Assembly (NCBI GenBank): GCA_021781625.1
Contig: JAJXWL010000018.1
Location: 1 to 17,721, forward strand
Source of the DNA: a bacterium
GTDB taxonomy: Bacteria > Spirochaetota > Spirochaetia > JABEVK01
Direction: 5' to 3'
DNA: 17,721 nucleotides
Below the pieces are notes generated by a model. It ran no database searches and had not been told where the DNA came from. It worked only from the letters and a program-made list of their open reading frames with translations. The position numbers were made by a program, and so were the translations under genes. This document shows, piece by piece, positions 1-6,818 of the stretch (its first letter is position 1; the number at the start of each line of letters is the position of its first letter).

Positions 1-407
1 GGAAATTATAGCCTCTCTGGCAACTCTGAAACTTTTTTTGCGCGTTTGGCACGGGTGGGCGATCCCAAGGCCCGGACCGCACTCCCTTTGTTGTCTGCTG
101 TGCACCAAAATCTGAGCTTTCAGAGGGACAACCCGTCAAGGTACGTTTTACCCAGGACGCCCAGAAGATTGCCCGGGAACGTTTTCCGATCCACCCTGTT
201 CTTGGCCACAAACTGCATTACCTTGCCCAAGAAACTGAGGCTGGGTATGAAGTCCTGTTCCATGTCCAAAACTACATTGAGCTAATATCTGAACTGCTCC
301 GCTGGGGACCGGATGCCGAGGCCTTAGAACCGCCAGAGTTTCGAGAGGCTTGGCTGTCTCGCTTGAGAGAAACCGCGCAAAAGTGGCTATTGGTAGGCCT
401 TGGGTGA
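1..407 (+). pseudogene. Remnant of a WYL-domain transcriptional regulator, 5' end outside window
   Basis: The 3' part (from about 111 to the TGA at 405-407) reads as a typical WYL C-terminal extension. It has a beta strand GQPVKVRF, a helix with IARERFP, and the hallmark ELLRWGPDAEALEPPEFR followed by a final helix. The 5' part (1 to about 118) is open in a different frame (codons from base 1). It gives a helix plus PLLSAVHQNLSF, which resembles the segment just before and into the first WYL strand. The 3' frame is closed by stops at 9-11 and 27-29. The roughly 90-100 residues expected between these two elements, including the W-Y-L strands, are absent. I infer a deletion with frame change near 113-125, so probably a dead gene. 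WYL regulators bind DNA and sense ligands. The end overlaps the convergent carrier gene by 21 bases. An assembly error is the alternative. Confidence 0.55.
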
Positions 408-1619
408 GACGTCTCTGACCATTCCTTCGTGCTTTGCCACCAAGAACGAGGTCAAACCCGCCGTATAGACATCTACCAAGGCCGCGAAGCTGACCAATAC
501 CGGCAGGATGGGTTGAAGGTTGATATAGCCGGTGTCCAAGGCTTTACCATAAGACGCACACATCAGAGAAAGGTTGATGTACGCCCCTAAGCTGGGAACC
601 GAAGGCAAGGCAAAGGACAGCAAGAAAGCAAACGCCACCGTCCACACAATTTGATCAATCGTGATCTCATAGCTGGTGTAAGACTTCAAGATGACAAAGA
701 AAGCTATGGTAGAGGTCATTGCCGTTCCCGCTCGGCCAAACATGGCAAAAAGGGGCAGGTTCATACCGCCGGCTTTACGGGGGACCCCTAAGTTCTCGTG
801 CGTCATCCGGGTAACAAAGCTCAACGAGAAGAAGCTGTCACCTGAGAAAAAGCCGGCCAAGCCCGCGCTCAACATGGCAAAGATCCACTTATAGGGGTTA
901 ACTCTGCCGCCAAAGAAGTACAAGATTAAGGGGATAACGCCCAAAATCGCGACGGCGGTTGCCAGGGTGAGGACTAAGAATACCTGCGTATATAGCTGGA
1001 TGTTCTGCAGTTGACTGAGCTGGGTAAGCCAAGCCGCCGAGAGGATAAGGATTCCCCAACTCAAAATTTCCACCAAAAAGGTATTCATGTGGTAGAAAAT
1101 TCGGGAAAGCGAGTTAAAGAGAGCGACTGTGGGTTGAGTTATAGCGCGGTCAAAGTGAAAGTGAAGGCCCAAAAAGAACGAAAGGGCATAGATCGGCAAG
1201 AGGAAGTCCGAGCCCCCCGTCAAAATCTCAAAGGCATTTTTAGGGACCAGTTTGCTTACGGTCGCGTTCCAGCTCTTGAAAATCAGAGCCGACTCGTGTC
1301 GAGAGGCAATCGGAATGGCTTCGGGGTTAAACAGGAGAATCAATAAGGCTCCCAAAATCACCAGCACAAACGAAATCAAAAGCATATAGCTGACACTGCG
1401 GACCACAAGACGCCACAGACGTTTTTCGCGGCGGAGTTCATCCACCGCCATAGCCGTTGAAAAGAAAATTAGCGGGAAAAGGGCGTAGCGACCTAGGCTA
1501 AGAATGAAGTCTCCCGCTTGCAGTAAGAACGAAGGGACCTCTTTACCAAAAAAAGGTAGGAAAATTCCAAGAAGGAGGCCCACTGTCGAGCCTAAGAGCA
1601 ACTTAACCCAAACTTTCAT
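387..1619 (-). CDS. Divergent DAACS-type (dicarboxylate/amino acid:cation symporter) membrane carrier
   Basis: The 410-residue product has about eight hydrophobic segments plus two re-entrant-loop-like regions, the fold of the SDF/GltPh carriers of the inner membrane. Landmarks are an HP1-like loop (251-272, containing FFSGDSFFS), ENLGVP (275-280), a TM7-like FGRAGTAM (294-301), an HP2-like ALPSVPSLGAY (337-347), and a TM8-like segment ending in SFLVAK (391-396). The canonical NMDGT of TM7 is replaced by FGRAGT. In TM8 the GltPh residues R397, N401 and D405 align with Ala379, Asp383 and Ala387. The usual acidic-amino-acid and Na+ ligands are therefore mostly gone, and both substrate and coupling ion are uncertain. 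The start overlaps the stop of the upstream SDR-like gene (ATGA), so translation is probably coupled. It is convergent with the broken WYL gene. Confidence 0.8.
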   Translation of the reverse strand: MKVWVKLLLGSTVGLLLGIFLPFFGKEVPSFLLQAGDFILSLGRYALFPLIFFSTAMAVDELRREKRLWRLVVRSVSYMLLISFVLVILGALLILLFNPEAIPIASRHESALIFKSWNATVSKLVPKNAFEILTGGSDFLLPIYALSFFLGLHFHFDRAITQPTVALFNSLSRIFYHMNTFLVEILSWGILILSAAWLTQLSQLQNIQLYTQVFLVLTLATAVAILGVIPLILYFFGGRVNPYKWIFAMLSAGLAGFFSGDSFFSLSFVTRMTHENLGVPRKAGGMNLPLFAMFGRAGTAMTSTIAFFVILKSYTSYEITIDQIVWTVAFAFLLSFALPSVPSLGAYINLSLMCASYGKALDTGYINLQPILPVLVSFAALVDVYTAGLTSFLVAKHEGMVRDVSPKAYQ

Positions 1620-2290
1620 GACTCAGTCCTTTTGGGAAATAAACTGGCGAGCAGTGTTTTCTTTTCTTCAAATACTGCCCAACGACCTGGTGGGGCCGCT
1701 TTGGCTTCGCCGCGAGGGTGCGAAAGTATAAACTGAACAAAGGATTCGGCTTGAGGTAGGGCGGATTCGTACGCCCACACGGGGAGATTTTTACGACGTG
1801 CGTTGGATAAGACTGCGCTGATAAACCCCTTGGCTCCTTGATAGATGAGGGCTAAGGGAGGGGGAAGTTCCTGGCGGTCTTCTTCAAACAGAACGAAAAT
1901 GATTCGTAACGAAGGGTTTGTACTTTGAAGGGTGCTCAGCTCGCGGGTAAGAAAGGTCAAACCTTTTAAACTGGCATCCAGGGATTCTTCTAATACAGCT
2001 GGGGGCGAATCTAAGAAAACGCCCTCCTTATCGAGAGTAAGAATCACCCAGACTTCATGGAGTGGACCGAGTTTATTGGCGGTTTGCCACACGAGGTTTT
2101 TGGCTGAAACGGCAGAATTACGGTACCAAGGAACAAGGAGTAAGCGATCATCCTGGTCAGGAGCCAGGGCGGCTTCGTGCTGCCGAGGTGTCACGGAAGT
2201 TCCCACACGAGCCCCTTGGTCCAGGAAATACCGGGCAATTTCGTTCCCCAGGTAGGTGTCCTTTCCTGTCACCAAGATTGTTTTTTCCAT
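1616..2290 (-). CDS. SDR-fold (Rossmann) protein, probably atypical short-chain dehydrogenase/reductase
   Basis: The 224-residue protein starts ILVTGKDTYLG. This is a beta strand and a nucleotide-binding turn of TGxxx(A/G)xG type in which the middle glycine is Tyr13. A second strand follows (RLLLVPWY, 49-56). The SDR catalytic pair YxxxK is present as Tyr150-QGA-Lys154, at the expected spacing. The usual serine before it is not evident: the strand RIIFVLFEED (129-138) lacks it. The cofactor is likely NAD(P)(H). Activity is possible but not assured, and the substrate is unknown. It is the first gene of a two-gene unit with the carrier and overlaps it by four bases, which suggests a related job. 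The start ATG has no Shine-Dalgarno. A TATACT hexamer lies nine bases upstream. Confidence 0.68.
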   Translation of the reverse strand: MEKTILVTGKDTYLGNEIARYFLDQGARVGTSVTPRQHEAALAPDQDDRLLLVPWYRNSAVSAKNLVWQTANKLGPLHEVWVILTLDKEGVFLDSPPAVLEESLDASLKGLTFLTRELSTLQSTNPSLRIIFVLFEEDRQELPPPLALIYQGAKGFISAVLSNARRKNLPVWAYESALPQAESFVQFILSHPRGEAKAAPPGRWAVFEEKKTLLASLFPKRTES

Positions 2291-2307
2291 GGGGGCGATA
2301 GTATACT
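2278..2307 (+). promoter_or_regulatory. Candidate sigma70-type promoter for the nadE unit
   Basis: TTGTTT (2278-2283) and TATACT (2302-2307) are separated by 18 bases. The -35 lies over the start of the divergent SDR-like gene. Expected transcription start is near 2314, leaving a leader of about 12 bases. The -10 overlaps the minus-strand -10 within AGTATACT (2300-2307), so the two promoters may compete. Confidence 0.5.
2300..2305 (-). promoter_or_regulatory. Candidate -10 box for the SDR-like gene
   Basis: Reading the minus strand, TATACT is followed by nine bases and then the ATG. Upstream, TAGACA lies at a short 15-base spacing. The predicted transcript start is about three bases before the ATG, so the mRNA would be almost leaderless. 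The hexamer is half of the palindrome AGTATACT shared with the opposite gene. Confidence 0.4.
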
Positions 2308-2325
2308 AAGGCCCGGAAATTGTCT

Positions 2326-4002
2326 ATGAAAATTGCCTTAGCCCAAATGAACCCCAAAGTAGGGGATTTCTCAGGTAACTCAACTCAGCTTTTGAACTTT
2401 GCCCAGGAAGCCTCGCGGCAAGGCGTTCGCTTGATTGTTTTTCCTGAAATGTCCCTTTGCGGGTACCCTCCCTTAGATCTCTTATCTTTTCCGGCCTTTC
2501 TGAGGCAAGCGGAAGCCGCCTTACATGAGTTGGCCTCAAAGTTGCCCCGTGGCTTAGCTGTTGCCGTGGGGAGCATTGCCCAAGCTCCCGAAGGTAGTGA
2601 GAAGTCACTGTTAAATGCTGTGTTTGTCCTTTTGGACGGTAAAGTCATATTTCAGCAGTCGAAACGCTTGTTGCCCACGTACGACGTTTTTGATGAACGG
2701 CGATATTTTTCACCGGGTCGAGAAAGTCTTCCCTTTGTTTTAGACGGCCTTAGATTGGGCTTCGCCATTTGTGAAGACCTCTGGTGGGAAGTCTCGCGGG
2801 ATTTAGGGACCCCTTACGCTCAAAACCCTGTTGAAGATTTGGTTCAAGCCGGAGTCGACCTCATTTTGTCCCCTTCCGCCTCACCCTATCATGTTGGGAA
2901 AGCCCCCTTACGCCACGATATCCTGCAAGGTATTGCGAAAAAATATCGAGTGCCGGTGGCCTATGTGAATCAGGTGGGTGGCAATGATAGTTTGATTTTC
3001 GATGGAAACAGTCTGGTGACCGATGCCCAGGGGCGCTTAGTCGCACAAGGTGCCGCGTTTGAGGACGAGCTTCTGGTTTGGGATAGTGAGGTTCCGGCAC
3101 CACCGTTAAAACTGCGAACTCCCTCACCTTGGCGGGAATTGCGCCAAGCCTTGGCTTTGGGTATTCGCGATTACGCCAAAAAAAGTGGGTTCCGTCACCT
3201 GCATTTAGGACTATCCGGGGGAATTGACTCGGCAGTCGTCGCTGTTTTGGCGGTAGACGCCTTAGGTGCCGAAAATGTGACCTGTTTTGGAATGCCGGGG
3301 CGTTTTTCTTCGCCCGGTAGTATTGCCGATGCCCAAGCTTTGGCGAATAACCTAGGCGTTTCTTTTCAACTTATTCCTATCGAAGGGCCTTTTACGGCCT
3401 TTTTAGAAGCCTTGGCTCCTATGTTTCAAGGAACGACTCCCGGTGTTGCCGAAGAGAACCTACAAGCGCGAATTCGAGGGACCTACCTGATGGCCTACAG
3501 CAATAAGTTTTCCTCTTTGCTGTTAACAACCGGAAACAAAAGTGAACTTTCGGTAGGCTACTGCACGCTTTATGGGGACATGGCCGGAGGTCTGGGGGCC
3601 ATTGGCGACCTTTTAAAGACCGAAGTTTACGCTTTGGCTCGTGAAATTAACGCAAAACAAGAAATTATCCCCGTCTCCACGTTAACCAAACCGCCGTCGG
3701 CTGAGCTTAGACCCGATCAAACGGATCAAGACAGCCTACCTCCTTATGAAGATTTAGACCGTCTTTTAGATGCCTATATTGTACGTCACGAGAGTGTCAG
3801 TGAACTGGCACAGCACGGTGAAGCCCCTGACTTAGCGGCCAGAGTACTCAAGCTGACCGCCTCTGCGGAATATAAACGGTGGCAAGCTCCGCCCGTCCTG
3901 AAAGTTTCTCCAGTCTCGTTTGGGATTGGACGCCGTTTACCTTTGGTGAGGTCGTTTTTTGAACTAGATGAATGCGTTGATTTTCCGCCGAGCAAGGCTT
4001 AA
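2326..4002 (+). CDS. nadE: Glutamine-dependent NAD+ synthetase
   Basis: The 558-residue enzyme makes NAD+ by ATP-dependent amidation of nicotinic acid adenine dinucleotide, using ammonia taken from glutamine. The N-terminal half is a nitrilase/CN-hydrolase glutaminase domain with the triad Glu41 (FPEMSLCGYPP), Lys113 (SKRLLPTYD) and Cys149 (AICEDLWW). The C-terminal half is the synthetase, with the ATP-binding SGGIDS loop (297-302), a TTGNKSE motif and GDMAGGLG. The length is usual for the fused bacterial form. I chose the ATG at 2326 because MKIALAQ starts the first strand directly. An in-frame TTG at 2320 would add two residues. There is no strong Shine-Dalgarno. The phosphatase-receiver gene follows after nine bases. 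Confidence 0.95.
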   Translation: MKIALAQMNPKVGDFSGNSTQLLNFAQEASRQGVRLIVFPEMSLCGYPPLDLLSFPAFLRQAEAALHELASKLPRGLAVAVGSIAQAPEGSEKSLLNAVFVLLDGKVIFQQSKRLLPTYDVFDERRYFSPGRESLPFVLDGLRLGFAICEDLWWEVSRDLGTPYAQNPVEDLVQAGVDLILSPSASPYHVGKAPLRHDILQGIAKKYRVPVAYVNQVGGNDSLIFDGNSLVTDAQGRLVAQGAAFEDELLVWDSEVPAPPLKLRTPSPWRELRQALALGIRDYAKKSGFRHLHLGLSGGIDSAVVAVLAVDALGAENVTCFGMPGRFSSPGSIADAQALANNLGVSFQLIPIEGPFTAFLEALAPMFQGTTPGVAEENLQARIRGTYLMAYSNKFSSLLLTTGNKSELSVGYCTLYGDMAGGLGAIGDLLKTEVYALAREINAKQEIIPVSTLTKPPSAELRPDQTDQDSLPPYEDLDRLLDAYIVRHESVSELAQHGEAPDLAARVLKLTASAEYKRWQAPPVLKVSPVSFGIGRRLPLVRSFFELDECVDFPPSKA

Positions 4003-4011
4003 GGTAGAAGA

Positions 4012-5649
4012 ATGACCAGTGACTCGTTGAAATACCTTCGCCACGAACTTCGCGGGTATCTGAATCATATTCTCGGTTATAGCGAAATCTTGATGGACGA
4101 CCTCAGAGATTCGTCGTCAGCGGCGCTGTTGCCGGATATTGAAAAGATTCGTGAAGAGGCGATGAACCTTCAAAATGTCTTTAACAGGTCTTTTTACCGA
4201 GATTCGCGCCCACGGGATCAATTAGACACAGCCTTATTTAAACGAAACCTTTTTGGTCCCTTGTATATGATCATTGGGATGGCCCAGAGGTTAAAAAAGC
4301 TTTGCCAAGAGCAAGGGACGGATTACCTCTTAGAAGACGTGCTCAAAGTTTTGGATTCCGCACGAAAAATCCTCGAACTGATAGATCAAGAAATTCGTAC
4401 CTGGGAAACGAATCCCCGCTTTCCCGCCGAAGACACCAGTTTTATGGGCGGTTCGGCGCAGGGGGTGACACCCCTGGCCCTTAAAGATCAGAACTTGGGA
4501 CGTATTCTCGTCGTCGATGACAATGAAATGAACCGGGATATTTTGATTCGACATCTGGAGCGCCAAGGGCACCAGGTCCTGGCAGTCGAAAACGGTTCCC
4601 GCTGTCTTCAGGTTTTAAGTGAGGAGCTGTTTGACCTGGTCTTGTTAGATATTATGATGCCGGGGCTCAACGGCTATCAGGTCCTTGAAAAGCTCAAAGC
4701 GGATGCCCGTCTTAGGGAAATTCCTGTGATTATGATTTCGGCGTTGGATGAAATGGACTCCGTGGCGCACTGTATCAGCTTAGGGGCTGAGGACTATTTA
4801 CCCAAATCTTTTGACCCGATTTTACTCAAGGCTCGGATTAGTGCCATCATGGTCAAACGCCAATACCGCGACCAGGAACAAAAATACATTCAGGCCCTGA
4901 TGGAGACTCAACGACAGCTCGAGAAGGAACTCGCCGAAGCCGCCGAATACGTTCGTGGACTTTTACCGCCACCTCTGACCAAAGGCGAACTCACGGCACA
5001 GTGGATTTTTCAACCCTCGGCTAAGCTGGGTGGGGACTGCTTTGACTACCATTGGTTGGATGAAGACCATTTTGCGGTGTACCTTTTGGATGTCTCCGGT
5101 CATGGTATCGGAGCCGCCCTTCTGTCAGTTTCCGTGATGAATGTTCTTCGGGCGCAAAGCCTTCCTCGGGCTGTTTTTCATGACCCTTCGTCCGTTTTAG
5201 GGGCCCTGAATGTCAACTTCCAGATGGAAAATCAAAATAACATGTATTTTACCATCTGGTATGGGGTTTGGAATCGTAAAACACACACTATGACTTACGC
5301 TAGTGCGGGGGCGCCCCCCGCGATTTTAGTCGCCACCGGAACAGACTGTACAGAATTGGCGACAACGGACCTGATCATTGGCGTTGAGACCGATTATTCC
5401 TATGAAAATCGCGAGGTTCAGGTAAACTCAGGGTCTCGATTGTACCTCTTTTCTGATGGCGTTTACGAAATCCGCAAAGATACGGGAAAAATGTTGGTGT
5501 TTAGAGAATTCGTGGATTTGCTCAGCTATCAAAGCTTAGATGCCGAAAGGGGGTCGACGGTGAAAGCTGTCTATGACCAAATTCAAGGTCTGGCTGGGCA
5601 GGACCACTTTGAAGACGATTTTTCTTTGTTGGAAATTGATTTTAGTTAA
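4012..5649 (+). CDS. Receiver-PP2C (SpoIIE/RsbU-type) phosphatase with duplicated DHp-like N-terminus
   Basis: The 545-residue cytoplasmic signalling protein has three parts. Residues 1-133 are two copies of a histidine-kinase dimerisation-like hairpin, offset by exactly 67 residues (H11-box against R78, D42 against D109), with no kinase ATPase domain. Residues 163-285 are a receiver domain with acidic pair Asp169/Asp170, phospho-acceptor Asp213 (LLDIMMPG) and Lys265 (YLPKSFDP). A coiled-coil-like linker (about 290-318) leads to a PP2C-family serine phosphatase. Its metal-ligand motifs are GGDCFD (Asp342), LLDVSGHG (Asp360), FSDGVYE (Asp482) and EDDFS (Asp535/536). By family, such proteins dephosphorylate anti-sigma-factor antagonists when the receiver is phosphorylated. 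No antagonist or kinase gene is visible nearby. The gene is probably cotranscribed with nadE. Confidence 0.9.
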   Translation: MTSDSLKYLRHELRGYLNHILGYSEILMDDLRDSSSAALLPDIEKIREEAMNLQNVFNRSFYRDSRPRDQLDTALFKRNLFGPLYMIIGMAQRLKKLCQEQGTDYLLEDVLKVLDSARKILELIDQEIRTWETNPRFPAEDTSFMGGSAQGVTPLALKDQNLGRILVVDDNEMNRDILIRHLERQGHQVLAVENGSRCLQVLSEELFDLVLLDIMMPGLNGYQVLEKLKADARLREIPVIMISALDEMDSVAHCISLGAEDYLPKSFDPILLKARISAIMVKRQYRDQEQKYIQALMETQRQLEKELAEAAEYVRGLLPPPLTKGELTAQWIFQPSAKLGGDCFDYHWLDEDHFAVYLLDVSGHGIGAALLSVSVMNVLRAQSLPRAVFHDPSSVLGALNVNFQMENQNNMYFTIWYGVWNRKTHTMTYASAGAPPAILVATGTDCTELATTDLIIGVETDYSYENREVQVNSGSRLYLFSDGVYEIRKDTGKMLVFREFVDLLSYQSLDAERGSTVKAVYDQIQGLAGQDHFEDDFSLLEIDFS

Positions 5650-5682
5650 AAAAATTACGGTCTATTCGCGGCCATTGTTTTA

Positions 5683-5725
5683 CCGGCCGTTCTAAATGAA
5701 ACGACCGGCAGAAGCTTTTAGCTTC
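5683..5725. terminator. Hairpin cluster between convergent genes, possible terminator
   Basis: Two inverted repeats lie in the 84-base gap between convergent stops. One is CCGGCCGT (5683-5690) with ACGACCGG (5701-5708): eight pairs with one G-U on the minus-strand RNA, but a C-A mismatch on the plus-strand RNA. The other is GAAGC-TTTTA-GCTTC (5711-5725). Neither is followed by a clear U-tract on either strand, so intrinsic termination is uncertain. Confidence 0.4.
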
Positions 5726-5733
5726 AGGGCAAT

Positions 5734-6345
5734 TTACTTCAGTGCTTCCTCGTAGATTTCATTGACCTTGCCCCAATTGATCACCGAGAAGAAGGCATCA
5801 ATGTACTCGGCACGACGGTTTTGATACTTCAAATAGTAAGCGTGTTCCCAAACATCCAAACCTAAAATAGGTTTTAGACCGTCCAAGAGAGGACTGTCTT
5901 GGTTGGCTGTGCTATAAACTTGCAGAGTTTTGTCGGCTTTCAGCGCCAGCCACGCCCATCCGGACCCAAAGCGGCTCACAGCGGCCTTACTGAAATCGGC
6001 CTTAAATTTATCGAAACCGCCTAAGCTTTCTAAGCCCGCACTCAGCTTTCCTGCAGGTTTTCCCGATTTTGAGGCGGGGGTCAAGGTTTCCCAAAAGAAA
6101 CTGTGGTTGAGGTGTCCACCAGCATTGTTTCGTAAAACGGTTTGCTTGTCGGCAGGGAGTTTGGCTAAGCCGCGAAGAACTTCTTCAACCGACCACGAGG
6201 CAAATTCGGTATTTTCTAGAGCTGCATTGGCGTTATTAATGTAGGCTTGGTGATGTTTGCCCCAGTGAATTTCCATCGTTTGAGCATCAATAGCAGGCTC
6301 TAAAGCGTTGAAATCATAGGGAAGTTTTGGAAGCGTGAAAGACAT
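5734..6345 (-). CDS. sodA: Superoxide dismutase, Fe/Mn family, manganese-type signature
   Basis: The 203-residue enzyme converts superoxide to oxygen and hydrogen peroxide. All four metal ligands are present: His27 (EIHWGKHH), His81 (HLNHSFFW), Asp164 and His168 (DVWEHAYY). NNAGGHLNH and QDSPL are typical of the manganese branch (iron enzymes usually have AAQ and GTPL-type residues), so Mn is predicted but cambialism cannot be excluded. There is no signal peptide, so it is cytoplasmic. The start ATG has a strong Shine-Dalgarno (AAAAGGAG) six bases upstream. It is divergent from the TerB-like gene across an 86-base spacer holding a perfect dyad, and convergent with the PP2C gene. Confidence 0.96.
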   Translation of the reverse strand: MSFTLPKLPYDFNALEPAIDAQTMEIHWGKHHQAYINNANAALENTEFASWSVEEVLRGLAKLPADKQTVLRNNAGGHLNHSFFWETLTPASKSGKPAGKLSAGLESLGGFDKFKADFSKAAVSRFGSGWAWLALKADKTLQVYSTANQDSPLLDGLKPILGLDVWEHAYYLKYQNRRAEYIDAFFSVINWGKVNEIYEEALK

Positions 6346-6366
6346 AATACTCTCCTTTTACAGTCA

Positions 6367-6383
6367 TATATTCTGGGAATATA
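6367..6383. promoter_or_regulatory. Perfect inverted repeat, candidate operator in the sod/terB-like spacer
   Basis: TATATTC-TGG-GAATATA is a 7-3-7 perfect dyad. It overlaps the putative sod -10 and lies directly before TATAAT on the plus strand. This is a good geometry for a dimeric repressor acting on both genes. I cannot assign the regulator: it does not match the PerR box consensus well. Confidence 0.5.
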
Positions 6384-6384
6384 C

Positions 6385-6390
6385 TATAAT
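6385..6390 (+). promoter_or_regulatory. Candidate -10 box for the TerB-like gene
   Basis: Consensus TATAAT abuts the right arm of the dyad. A 17-base spacing places a poor -35 (AGTCAT) at 6362-6367, so activation or an extended element may be needed. The leader would be about 35 bases and ends with the strong Shine-Dalgarno AGGAGG (6421-6426). Confidence 0.4.
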
Positions 6391-6431
6391 CAAGTTCAAG
6401 CGTCCAATTCGCTTAAAAAAAGGAGGTCGTT

Positions 6432-6773
6432 ATGCTCGATTTACAAAAGCTGAGCCGACAAGAACGAGTGTTTTTGGCAGGAGCGATCAAAGCCCTCATT
6501 TTGGCAGACGGAAAGATCGAGGAGGCGGAACTCGATGACCTCGACCGTATCGTACAAAAGTTGGATTTTGAGGATTTTGACGAGTGTTTGGAACAATTTG
6601 AACAAGAAGCCCGCAACGAAGAGGGGTTTCGCGTCTTGGCTGAAAACATTTTTCATGAAGAAACTCGGCAGTTAATTTTATCGCTTCTGTGGGAACTGGC
6701 CCTTCAAGAAGGGGCTGCCCGACCCGATGAAGTGGCTTTGATAAAAACCCTTCAAACTTGGTGGAATTCTTGA
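6432..6773 (+). CDS. Small TerB-like family protein
   Basis: The 113-residue, all-helical, acidic protein resembles the TerB/DjlA-N-terminal fold. The motif ADGKIEEAELDDLDRIV (residues 26-42) is the characteristic acidic metal-binding turn, followed by FDECLEQFEQEA and a conserved-looking LLWELALQEGAARPDEVALIKTL that repeats the same pattern. Stand-alone TerB-like proteins are linked to stress or metal response, but the exact function is unknown. Translation signals are excellent: AGGAGG, five bases, ATG. It shares a regulatory spacer with sodA, consistent with co-control under oxidative stress (inference). A 45-base gap separates it from purL. Confidence 0.7.
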   Translation: MLDLQKLSRQERVFLAGAIKALILADGKIEEAELDDLDRIVQKLDFEDFDECLEQFEQEARNEEGFRVLAENIFHEETRQLILSLLWELALQEGAARPDEVALIKTLQTWWNS

Positions 6774-6780
6774 CCTCTTC

Positions 6781-6809
6781 TCGACGGTCTTGCTGCTTTT
6801 TGCTACAGT
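6781..6809 (+). promoter_or_regulatory. Candidate promoter of the purL unit
   Basis: TCGACG (6781-6786) and TACAGT (6804-6809) are 17 bases apart. The TACAGT ends nine bases before the purL ATG, predicting a leader of only about three bases. No Shine-Dalgarno is visible. No purine riboswitch fits in the 45-base gap. Confidence 0.35.
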
Positions 6810-6818
6810 AAGTCCACA

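Larger units (their letters stand above)
6365..6393 (-). promoter_or_regulatory. Candidate promoter of the superoxide dismutase gene
   Basis: On the minus strand TTGATT (6393-6388) and TATATG (6370-6365) are 17 bases apart, upstream of the Shine-Dalgarno and ATG at 6345. The -10 overlaps the left arm of the dyad at 6367-6383. Confidence 0.45.

Noticed and set aside
46..285. Open frame of 79 codons on the plus strand at the left edge
   Set aside because: It mixes the left segment of the WYL remnant with out-of-frame sequence of its C-terminal part; it is not an independent gene.
1011..1346. Open frame of 111 codons antisense to the carrier gene
   Set aside because: The lysine/arginine-rich product with no fold pattern, opposite a clear membrane protein, is the mirror of hydrophobic codons.
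6774..6818. Purine riboswitch or PurR operator before purL
   Set aside because: The 45-base gap is too short for a riboswitch, and no matching dyad was found.
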